A DNA stretch of 64,000 nucleotides from the NCBI RefSeq assembly GCF_000196135.1, contig NC_005090.1, forward strand, positions 1,498,001 through 1,562,000, in the 5' to 3' direction. Position numbers and translations under genes: made by a program. Of the stretch, positions 42,897-50,891 are shown in pieces. Numbering within the stretch: position 1 is the first letter of the stretch; every line of letters starts with the position of its first letter. The notes under the pieces were generated by a model, which saw only the letters and a list, made by a program, of their open reading frames with translations, was not told where the DNA came from and ran no database searches. This DNA comes from Wolinella succinogenes DSM 1740. GTDB taxonomy: Bacteria > Campylobacterota > Campylobacteria > Campylobacterales > Helicobacteraceae.

Positions 42897-45710
42897 TTGA
42901 TCGACAAAATCTCTGTTTGGGGCGCCAAAGAGAACAATCTCAAAAATATCAACCTTGAGATTCCCAAGAATCGTCTCGTCGTCTTCACTGGTCTTAGCGG
43001 CAGCGGCAAGAGCACGCTTGCTTTTGATACCCTTTATGCCGAAGGGCAGCGCCGATACATCGAATCGCTCTCTAGCTATGCACGGCAGTTTCTTGATCGC
43101 GTGGGCAAGCCCAATGTGGACAAGATTGACGGACTCACACCCGCCATCGCCATCGACCAAAAGACCACCTCTAAGAATCCTCGCTCCACCGTGGGCACAA
43201 TCACGGAGATTTATGACTACCTGAGGCTCCTTTACGCGCGAATTGGTACACAGCACTGCCACCTCTGCGGTGAGCCCATCTCCCAAATGAGTGCGAGCGA
43301 TATCATCGAGCAGGTGCTCTCCCTCCCCCAAGATTCCAAGGCGATCATCCTCGCCCCGATCATCAAAGAGAAGAAGGGGACCTTCGCCGATAAGATCGAA
43401 TCACTTCGCCATAAAGGCTATGTGAGAGCGCAGGTCAATGGCGTGATGGTGCGACTGGATGAGGAGATCAACCTAGCCAAGACCAAAAAACACACCATCA
43501 AAATCGTGATCGATCGCGTGGTGATCAACGAAGCCAACAAAGAGCGAATCGCACAAGATGTCGAAAAGGCGCTCAAAGAGTCTTATGGAGAGGTGGAGGT
43601 GGAGATTCTCGGCCAAACGCCTGATGAGCCCAGCCGACTCATCCACTACAGCGAGCACCTCGCCTGCTTTGATTGCAAGGTGAGCTTTGAGCCCCTAGAG
43701 CCTCTCTCCTTCTCCTTTAACTCCCCCAAGGGAGCCTGCCCTGAGTGCGATGGACTTGGAATTCGCTACAGCATCGATGTCAAAAAAATCATCGATCCCC
43801 ACCTGCCCCTAGGCAAAGGCGGAATCAAAGTGATCTATGGCTTCAATAAAGGTTACTACAGCGAACTTTTCCACGCTTTTTGCGCCCAAGAGGGAATCGA
43901 CCCCCAAAAGAGCTTTGAGGAGCTAGAGGAACACCAGAAGAAGTGGGTGCTCCACGGAAGCGCGAGCGATGTCACCTTCACATGGAAAAGCTCCACACTC
44001 AAACGCCCCTGGCGAGGTATCATCCAAATCGCCTACGATATGTTCAAGGATGAAAAAGAGCTCAATGATTACATGAGTGAAAAGGTGTGCGATCTCTGTC
44101 ATGGCCATCGGCTCAAACTCTCCTCACTCGCCGTCAGGGTCGCCCAAAGAGGAATGGGCGAGATTTTGGATATGCCCATTGAGGAGTGCTACAGCTTCTT
44201 TGAGGATGAGGCCAACTTCCTCTACTTGAGCGAGCAAAAGCGCTTCATCGCCGCACCCATTCTCAAAGAGATTCGCGAGAGGCTCTATTTTCTCTACGAT
44301 GTAGGTCTAGGCTACCTCTCCCTAGGGCGAGACGCGCGAACCATCAGCGGAGGAGAATCACAGCGAATCCGTATCGCTAGCCAAATTGGCAGCGGGCTTA
44401 CGGGCGTAATGTATGTCCTAGATGAGCCCAGCATCGGGCTCCATGAGCGAGACACGCTCAGACTCATCAAAACCCTCCGCAGCCTTCAAGAAAAAGGCAA
44501 TAGCGTCATTGTCGTGGAGCACGACAAAGAGACCATCGAACACGCCGACTTTATTGTGGATATTGGTCCGGGTGCGGGGAAATTTGGCGGAGAGGTGGTC
44601 TTTGCTGGAACTCTAGAGGAGCTCAAAGCTCAAAGCACCCTCACTGCGCAATACCTCAAGGGTGAAAAGAGAATCGAATATTTCCATCGCCGGCCTCAGC
44701 AAGATTGGCTAGAGATTAAAAATGTCACTATCAACAACATCAAAAATCTCAATGTGAAAATCCCTCTAGCCAATTTCGTCTGTATCACAGGCGTGAGCGG
44801 CAGCGGCAAAAGCTCACTCATCCTCCAAACCCTCCTTCCCGTAGCCCAAGAGCTACTCAACAATGCCCGCAAGGTCAAGAAAGTGGATGGAGTGGAGATT
44901 GAGGGGTTGGAGAGACTGGATAAAGTGATCTATCTAGATCAAAGCCCCATCGGTCGAACCCCAAGAAGCAACCCCGCCACCTACACGGGCGTGATGGACG
45001 AGATTCGCTCCCTATTTGCCGAGACCAAAGAGGCGCAGATTCGAGGCTATGGCGTGGGACGATTTAGCTTCAATGTCAAGGGCGGACGATGCGAAAAATG
45101 CCAAGGCGAGGGCGAGATCAAAATCGAGATGCACTTCTTGCCCGACATCATGGTCAAATGCGACAGTTGTCATGGAAGCCGCTACAACCTCCAAACGCTT
45201 GAAGTGGCCTACAAAGGCAAAAACATCGCCGATGTGCTGGGCATGAGCGTGGATGAGGCGCTCGAATTTTTCGCCCCGATTCCCAAAATCGCTCAAAAGC
45301 TCCAAACTCTAAGCGATGTAGGGCTTGGCTACATCACCTTGGGACAAAATGCCATCACGCTAAGCGGCGGGGAGGCACAGAGAATCAAACTCGCCAAAGA
45401 GCTGGGACGAAAAGACACAGGGCAGACGCTCTATATCCTTGATGAGCCCACCACAGGGCTTCACTTTGCCGATGTGGATCGCCTCACCAAGGTGCTCCAC
45501 CATCTCACTGACTTAGGCAATAGCGTGATTGTCATTGAGCACAACCTCGACATGATCAAAAATGCCGACTATGTGATTGACATTGGGCCTGAGGGCGGGA
45601 GCAAGGGAGGAAGAATCGTGGATGAGGGCACGCCCGAAGAGGTCGCCAAGCGATGGAGAGAGCGAGGCAGCCACACGGGTGAGTTTCTCGCCAAAGAGCT
45701 GGGGATGTGA
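42897..45710 (+). CDS. uvrA: Excinuclease ABC subunit A
   Basis: 937-residue damage-recognition ATPase. TTG start, MIDKISVWGAKENNLKNINL. Two ABC modules: FTGLSGSGKSTLAFDTL and ITGVSGSGKSSLILQTL as Walker A, RTISGGESQRIRIASQIGSG and ITLSGGEAQRIKLAKELGR as signatures. Zinc-binding Cys pairs: CHLCGEP, CFDCKVS with CPECDG, CDLCHGHRL, and CEKCQGEG with CDSCHGSR. Normal length. Its 5' end has its own promoter. Confidence 0.98.
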   Translation: MIDKISVWGAKENNLKNINLEIPKNRLVVFTGLSGSGKSTLAFDTLYAEGQRRYIESLSSYARQFLDRVGKPNVDKIDGLTPAIAIDQKTTSKNPRSTVGTITEIYDYLRLLYARIGTQHCHLCGEPISQMSASDIIEQVLSLPQDSKAIILAPIIKEKKGTFADKIESLRHKGYVRAQVNGVMVRLDEEINLAKTKKHTIKIVIDRVVINEANKERIAQDVEKALKESYGEVEVEILGQTPDEPSRLIHYSEHLACFDCKVSFEPLEPLSFSFNSPKGACPECDGLGIRYSIDVKKIIDPHLPLGKGGIKVIYGFNKGYYSELFHAFCAQEGIDPQKSFEELEEHQKKWVLHGSASDVTFTWKSSTLKRPWRGIIQIAYDMFKDEKELNDYMSEKVCDLCHGHRLKLSSLAVRVAQRGMGEILDMPIEECYSFFEDEANFLYLSEQKRFIAAPILKEIRERLYFLYDVGLGYLSLGRDARTISGGESQRIRIASQIGSGLTGVMYVLDEPSIGLHERDTLRLIKTLRSLQEKGNSVIVVEHDKETIEHADFIVDIGPGAGKFGGEVVFAGTLEELKAQSTLTAQYLKGEKRIEYFHRRPQQDWLEIKNVTINNIKNLNVKIPLANFVCITGVSGSGKSSLILQTLLPVAQELLNNARKVKKVDGVEIEGLERLDKVIYLDQSPIGRTPRSNPATYTGVMDEIRSLFAETKEAQIRGYGVGRFSFNVKGGRCEKCQGEGEIKIEMHFLPDIMVKCDSCHGSRYNLQTLEVAYKGKNIADVLGMSVDEALEFFAPIPKIAQKLQTLSDVGLGYITLGQNAITLSGGEAQRIKLAKELGRKDTGQTLYILDEPTTGLHFADVDRLTKVLHHLTDLGNSVIVIEHNLDMIKNADYVIDIGPEGGSKGGRIVDEGTPEEVAKRWRERGSHTGEFLAKELGM

Positions 45711-45830
45711 GTTTTTTGATAAATTAATCGTTTATAATGAATAAAAAATAGTTATAGTTTAATAAAAAAAGATAAGCTCTTATGATTTAACATCTCTCTT
45801 GGCTTCAAACTAAATCTAAAGGAGGAGAGT

Positions 45831-46280
45831 ATGTTTCGTCTCTTTGTCACCGCTCTTATCATAGCTCTTGGGTTGGCGCAAGCACAGGCCGCCGACATGG
45901 GAGAGAAATTTGATGCAACATTCAAGGCTCAAGTGAAAGCCGCCAAGGCTGATATGGTGATGCTAAGCCCCAAGGATGCCTATAAACTTCTTCAAGAGAA
46001 TCCCGACATCACCCTCATTGATGTGCGAGATCCTGATGAGCTCAAAGCGATGGGCAAGCCCGATGTCAAAAACTACAAACACATGAGTCGAGGCAAGCTA
46101 GAGCCTCTGCTAGCCAAGTCAGGCCTTGATCCTGAAAAGCCCGTGGTGGTATTCTGTAAAACAGCAGCTAGAGCTGCCCTAGCAGGCAAAACCCTCAGGG
46201 AATATGGATTTAAAACCATTTACAACTCCGAAGGCGGAATGGACAAGTGGCTTGAAGAAGGGCTTCCCTCTTTGGATTAA
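45831..46280 (+). CDS. sud: Sud periplasmic polysulfide-sulfur transferase (rhodanese fold)
   Basis: Signal peptide of 20 residues ending ALGLAQAQA; mature start ADMGEKFDATFKAQ is, from memory, that of the Sud protein purified from Wolinella succinogenes, which carries polysulfide sulfur to polysulfide reductase (Psr) in polysulfide respiration. One rhodanese domain with the only Cys, Cys109, in VVFCKTAARAAL; it binds the polysulfide chain. 149-residue precursor. Strong AAAGGAGGAG ribosome site; candidate -10 TATAAT at 45733-45738, distant. psr genes are not in this window. Confidence 0.95.
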   Translation: MFRLFVTALIIALGLAQAQAADMGEKFDATFKAQVKAAKADMVMLSPKDAYKLLQENPDITLIDVRDPDELKAMGKPDVKNYKHMSRGKLEPLLAKSGLDPEKPVVVFCKTAARAALAGKTLREYGFKTIYNSEGGMDKWLEEGLPSLD

Positions 46281-46301
46281 CTTCCTCTTTTTTTTGGGCT
46301 A

Positions 46302-46334
46302 CAAGAGAGGTGAATTCCCTCATTCACCCCTCTT
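46302..46334. other. Hairpin between convergent sud and HD-GYP genes
   Basis: AAGAGaGGTGAAT pairs with ATTCACCcCTCTT (one mismatch) across a six-base loop between the sud and HD-GYP stop codons. A U run is not adjacent on either strand, so terminator function is uncertain. Confidence 0.4.
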
Positions 46335-48246
46335 AAACCTCTTTATACATCTCCCTCACCTTCAAAATTTCCTCTAGATTCTCGAAAAAGACCTCAATAA
46401 GCCTTGGATCAAAATGCCTCCCTTTTTCCTCTTCTAAAAGCGCGTAGATTCGCTCCAACTCCCAAGCCTTTTTATAGCATCGATCACTCCCCAGCGCATC
46501 AAAAACATCCGCTAGAGCGACAATACGCCCATAGAGGTGGATATCTTCGCCCTTTTTGCCCTGAGGATAGCCCGTGCCATTCCACTTTTCATGGTGCTCA
46601 TGGGCGATGGCGGCTGCGGCTTTGAGGATACGGCGATTGGAGTGTTTGAGCGTCTCATAGCCAAGCCTAGAGTGGCTCTTCATGACCTCAAACTCCTCTT
46701 CGGTCAATTTCCCCGGTTTTTTCAAAATCGCATCAGGAATCGCCACTTTGCCAATGTCATGCATGGGCGAGGCGACCTTGACCAGCTCCGCTTCTAGCTC
46801 ACTTAGACCCATGCCTAGAGCGAGAATCTTGGAGTATTCCGCCACGCGCTTGACATGAAAACCTGTCTCTTTGCTCCGGCTCTCACCAATCTCGGCCATG
46901 GTGTAGATGATCTCTTTTTGGGTCTCTTCGATCTCGGCATAAAGCATCGCCGATTCTAGGGCACTCCCTGTGTAGGTCGCCGCCAAAGTGAGATACTTCG
47001 CATCCTCTTGGCTGAATCCTTGCGAGAGGGTCATTTTGTTGATCGCCTGATAGGCTCCGATGATCTCGCCCTCACTATTAAAAATGGGCAGTGCGATGAT
47101 AGAGCGAGTCAGATAGCCCGTTTTCTTATCCACCTCTGGATTGAAACGAGGGTCGTTATAGGGATCATTGATCACGAGGGTCTCGCCCTTTTGTGCCACA
47201 TACCCAGCGATTCCGCTCCCTAAAGGGATTTTAATCGCATCGATTCCATGAGCGATTTTTGTCCAGAGCTCCCCTTTTTCTCTATCAATCATCCAAATAG
47301 TGCATCGATCGGCTGTGACGATCTGCCGCGCCATGCCCGCCATGAGAAGCAGTAGGCGCTCTAGGCTCCGCTCTTGAGCAATCTTGCCCACACACTCAAA
47401 GATGATTCCCAAAATCTCTTCTTTGGTTGGCTCCTCCCTGTGACCCTCAAAGAGCTCGGCTGGATCAAAAGGGATAAAAGCCCCATCAGCAAGGATTTTC
47501 TCTCGCGAACGCAAAAGCCCTATCGCCCCAACCTCTTGGATGATCTCCTCCCTGTAGGCGGGCTTTAGATGGAAGAGATGGAAGAGCACCTCTTGGCGCA
47601 CCAATTGAGCGCGCGCCTCTTGAAGGAGCTTGGGCGTAAGATGAGCGGAAGATTTGGCCAGCTTGGCAAAGCGAGAGGGGAAAGAGAGATCAATCACCAC
47701 CTGCTTGATTTCAGGTCGATGATCGATAAGCTCCCAAATCAAAGGAGAATCATAAGTGTCTGAAGTGAAGTAGATCGCCTGATTCTCTTTTTGAATGATG
47801 TATCCCAATGAGCCTTCAGTATGCTCCCCCTTGATGGCTTCAAGACTCACCCCCTCTTCCAACAAAAAGCGATCTCCCGCAGAAATCGCCTCAAAGCACA
47901 ACGCCTTCTCACTAGAGCCCAAGAGATTAATCTCATGAAACGAGGGCCAAAGCGATCCATCAAAAAGCTTTTCTCGAAGCGTCTTGATGGTCTCCTTGCT
48001 CCCATAGACGCAAAGGGGTCGCTTCATCTTGCCATAGTGATAATCAAGCCAAAAGGGAATGTCCACGAGATGGTCAAGATGCGCGTGCGTGAGGAATATC
48101 TTCTCCAGCAAAGGCTCCTCTTCCTTAAACCCACGCAAAAGATTTCCCGCATCAATCGCTACGCTTGGCGTCACCCTCACACAAGTGGTACCACTCCTCC
48201 CTTCTCTTCCCCCAGAACTCCCCAAAAATCTGATTCCCGATGCCAT
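46333..48246 (-). CDS. Fusion: class II cyclic-nucleotide phosphodiesterase-like + GAF + HD-GYP
   Basis: 637 residues. 1-~250: metallo-beta-lactamase fold with THAHLDH metal motif (His54, His56, Asp58, His59), followed by YGSKETIKTLREKLFDGSLW, which resembles the class II cAMP phosphodiesterase sequence of yeast PDE1/Vibrio CpdP, and YFTSDTY. ~285-430: GAF domain (ADRCTIWMIDREKGELWTKI, GSGIAGYVAQKGE), a small-molecule sensor. ~445-625: HD-GYP c-di-GMP phosphodiesterase (HDIGKVAIPDAIL at His496/Asp497; EHHEKWNGTGYP at 551-561). One protein may thus destroy two second messengers, sensing something by GAF. Alone on its strand, read divergently from the cyclase operon (48369); gap 122 bases. Confidence 0.85.
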   Translation of the reverse strand: MASGIRFLGSSGGREGRSGTTCVRVTPSVAIDAGNLLRGFKEEEPLLEKIFLTHAHLDHLVDIPFWLDYHYGKMKRPLCVYGSKETIKTLREKLFDGSLWPSFHEINLLGSSEKALCFEAISAGDRFLLEEGVSLEAIKGEHTEGSLGYIIQKENQAIYFTSDTYDSPLIWELIDHRPEIKQVVIDLSFPSRFAKLAKSSAHLTPKLLQEARAQLVRQEVLFHLFHLKPAYREEIIQEVGAIGLLRSREKILADGAFIPFDPAELFEGHREEPTKEEILGIIFECVGKIAQERSLERLLLLMAGMARQIVTADRCTIWMIDREKGELWTKIAHGIDAIKIPLGSGIAGYVAQKGETLVINDPYNDPRFNPEVDKKTGYLTRSIIALPIFNSEGEIIGAYQAINKMTLSQGFSQEDAKYLTLAATYTGSALESAMLYAEIEETQKEIIYTMAEIGESRSKETGFHVKRVAEYSKILALGMGLSELEAELVKVASPMHDIGKVAIPDAILKKPGKLTEEEFEVMKSHSRLGYETLKHSNRRILKAAAAIAHEHHEKWNGTGYPQGKKGEDIHLYGRIVALADVFDALGSDRCYKKAWELERIYALLEEEKGRHFDPRLIEVFFENLEEILKVREMYKEV

Positions 48247-48368
48247 CTCGCCTCTCCTTGGAGAATGTTTTGTTATTGAATAAAGTTTATCAAATTTAAG
48301 CTACAAATAAATAAAATATTACACCAAGTCAGCCTATTTCCCCGCCAAACCTTAAAGGAGTCTCCTCT

Positions 48369-49559
48369 ATGAAGTTCTACAGAATAGGAGCATGTTTGCT
48401 CTTTTTTTGCGCTACGTGGCTAAATGCAGGCGTGGGGAAAATCTCCCTGCTTCAGGGTGAAGCGACCCTCACCCGAGGTAATGATTCTCTTCGGGCTCAA
48501 AATGCAATGCCCCTAGAAGAGGGGGATTTGATTAAAACAGGCGCGGGGAGTCGCCTTCAGCTGCTTTTTGATGACAAGACAGTGGTCACCTTGGGCGAAG
48601 CCACGCTCTTTAGCGTCACCGAATATCTCAAAGAAGGGAGTGATCCCAAGGCAAAATTCAATGTCGCCCAGGGGGCCTTTAAGGTGATTACAGGGCAAAT
48701 CGGCAAGGTTGCTCCTCAAAACTTTCAAATTCAGACCAAGACCGCCACCATTGGCATCCGAGGAACCATCATCTGGGGAGTCATCGGAGAGGACGGGGAT
48801 CAAATCGGCTGCCTTGATGGGAGCATTGAAGTGGGCTCCTTGGGAGGAGGTGAGTCTGTGCTTCTTCGGCCCAACCAGATGAGCTTTGTTCCTCCTATGG
48901 GACCCCCTACTCCTCCTGCTCCCCTCAATCCTTCCCTCTTCTCCCCTGAAGCCAACTCAGGAGGGGCTCCCATGACTCCTGCTCCTCCTTTGACTTCAGA
49001 GAATCAAGGAGAAGGCATGGGTTTGGGAATCCAAGAGCTAGCCAATCAGCTGATCACCCAAGCCAATAACCAACGCCAACTCCAACAGATCGAAGAAAAT
49101 CTCTCCCCTGTGATGGGGCTTACTCCTGCTTCCTATATTGAAAACCTCATCGTCCAAAATATTTCCCTTGAATATCAAGGAAACATTCATGGCACCGTTA
49201 CAGATATGAGCTCCAACACTTATAACATTCTTCAAAATGAAGACAATCGCTTCACTCTGGGTATCAATTTTGGAAGCAATTCAAGCTTTGATGTCTTCAT
49301 GAACTTTGAGATTGGCACCCCCATGGCTCCCACCTATCTCTCAGAGCTTGGATTTGATGGGGATCTCATTGTTAATCCCTCCACCTCTAGTTTTGCCGGA
49401 GAGCAGAATAGCGGCATGGGTGTATCAGGTGGCTCAATTTCTGGAGTGTTTAATGGAAGCGGAGCCAATAGCGTCACAGGAGCTATCAATGGTGAGCTCT
49501 CACCCCCCTCTTCACCCTCTTATATTCTCAATGGCACCTTTAGTGCCATCAAGCAATAA
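48369..49559 (+). CDS. FecR-domain exported protein
   Basis: 396 residues. Signal peptide (LFFCATWLNA), then a FecR-type domain (~25-180): GKISLLQGEATLTRGNDSLR, LEEGDLIKTGAGSRLQLLFD, IQTKTATIGIRGTIIWGVIG. Proline-rich linker (~180-205), then a low-complexity Asn/Gln/Ser/Gly C-terminal region (~220-396) of unknown role, perhaps surface-exposed. Starts the operon with the TPR-barrel protein and the cyclase. FecR + TPR/OMP + CHASE2 cyclase operons are a repeated pattern in proteobacteria (established; specific role unknown). Confidence 0.82.
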   Translation: MKFYRIGACLLFFCATWLNAGVGKISLLQGEATLTRGNDSLRAQNAMPLEEGDLIKTGAGSRLQLLFDDKTVVTLGEATLFSVTEYLKEGSDPKAKFNVAQGAFKVITGQIGKVAPQNFQIQTKTATIGIRGTIIWGVIGEDGDQIGCLDGSIEVGSLGGGESVLLRPNQMSFVPPMGPPTPPAPLNPSLFSPEANSGGAPMTPAPPLTSENQGEGMGLGIQELANQLITQANNQRQLQQIEENLSPVMGLTPASYIENLIVQNISLEYQGNIHGTVTDMSSNTYNILQNEDNRFTLGINFGSNSSFDVFMNFEIGTPMAPTYLSELGFDGDLIVNPSTSSFAGEQNSGMGVSGGSISGVFNGSGANSVTGAINGELSPPSSPSYILNGTFSAIKQ

Positions 49560-49568
49560 GGAGCCCCC

Positions 49569-50891
49569 ATGAAAAGAGTTCAACTCTTTGGCGCTTTTTT
49601 CGCCTCGGCTCTCTTCCTCTCCTCAACCCTTTGCGCTCAAGATTCTCTAGCCGAGCTTACCCAAGCCCTAGAACTTTTCAAGAATCGTGACTACGCCAAC
49701 GCCTATCCCCTCTTAGAGAAACTCTCCGAGGCTCACCCTGAAAATCTCGACCTCAACCTCATGCTAGGCGCTAGCGCTCTAGAGCTTAAGCGCTACCACG
49801 AGGCGATTGCGGCTTTTGATCGCGCGCTGATTCTTGATCCTCGCAATCTCACTGCAAGAATCCAGATCGCCAAGATCAATTACCTCCTTGGGAACACCAC
49901 TTTAGCTAGCCAAGAGCTCGATGCTCTGCTCAAGGAAAGTCTCCCTTTGAGCGTGCGCGAAGGAGTGCAGGGGCTTAAAACCCAAGTGGATCAAAGCCAA
50001 TCCAAACACTCTTTTGGCGGGGCATTCATTCTTGGGGGTGAGTATGACAGCAATGTCAATAACGATATTGGCGGGCGCAACTTCACTCTCCCCTCGCTCA
50101 ATCTCCAGCTCTTTGGCACCAACACCAAGAGTGACTACGCCCATTTTCAAACTCTAGTCCTTAACCACTCCTACGACATGGGAGAGAAGGAGGGGTGGAA
50201 GTGGGATAGCTCTTTGGTTGCCTACAACAAGACCTATTTTGACACCTCCACACGTAATCTTGTCCTCTTTTCGCTCAGCACAGGTCCAAGCTACACTCAA
50301 GATGGTTACCAGCTCTCTCTCCCCGTGACTCTAGACAAAGTCTATCTTGCCTCCGATTCTTATCTTGATATCGCTGGAGCGGGAATCCGTCTCAAAAAAC
50401 TCCTTTCGCCCCGCCTCATGCTTGATGGAGGTTACAGTCGCAAATATAACTCCTACGCCCAAGAGTTCAAGGCACGCAACAGCGACACCAACCTCTTCTA
50501 TCTAGGTGCTCGCCAAGCCATCGGCGAGGAATCCCCCTATCTCCTCTCGCTCTACTTCGCTTACCGCACCGACAAAGAACGCAATGATCTGCGCTCTGAT
50601 GTCTCTTACGATGAGTGGGGCGGACGCATAGAGCTCTCCAAGGAGATTTTTGACAAATTCTCTCTCACAGGGGGATACTCCTACAAAAAAACCTCCTACA
50701 GCGACACCGACGCTCTCTATCTCAACCACCGCGAAGACAAAGAGAGGCGCTATGAGCTGGGAGTAACCCATGAGCTCTCTAGACGCTCGACGGTCGGACT
50801 CAATGTCGCCTACGTCGATCACCCTTCCAATCATGATCCCTTTGATTACGACAAAAGAGTGGTCACTCTGCGATATATGGTCGGTTTTTAA
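49569..50891 (+). CDS. TPR-containing outer-membrane beta-barrel protein
   Basis: 440 residues. Signal peptide (FFASALFLSSTLCAQ). TPR repeats at ~28-130 (ALELFKNRDYANAYPLLEKL, LGASALELKRYHEAIAAFDRA, RIQIAKINYLLGNTTLASQE). Then a beta-barrel of alternating aromatic strands from ~150 to the terminal LRYMVGF with Phe at the end, as outer-membrane proteins have. Starts 10 bases after the FecR gene and stops immediately before the cyclase GTG. Role inferred as an outer-membrane partner of that signalling unit. Confidence 0.8.
   Translation: MKRVQLFGAFFASALFLSSTLCAQDSLAELTQALELFKNRDYANAYPLLEKLSEAHPENLDLNLMLGASALELKRYHEAIAAFDRALILDPRNLTARIQIAKINYLLGNTTLASQELDALLKESLPLSVREGVQGLKTQVDQSQSKHSFGGAFILGGEYDSNVNNDIGGRNFTLPSLNLQLFGTNTKSDYAHFQTLVLNHSYDMGEKEGWKWDSSLVAYNKTYFDTSTRNLVLFSLSTGPSYTQDGYQLSLPVTLDKVYLASDSYLDIAGAGIRLKKLLSPRLMLDGGYSRKYNSYAQEFKARNSDTNLFYLGARQAIGEESPYLLSLYFAYRTDKERNDLRSDVSYDEWGGRIELSKEIFDKFSLTGGYSYKKTSYSDTDALYLNHREDKERRYELGVTHELSRRSTVGLNVAYVDHPSNHDPFDYDKRVVTLRYMVGF

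Noticed and set aside
46302-46334. Hairpin after sud as a classical terminator
   Set aside because: The stem is good but the U run is not next to it on either strand; listed only as a hairpin.
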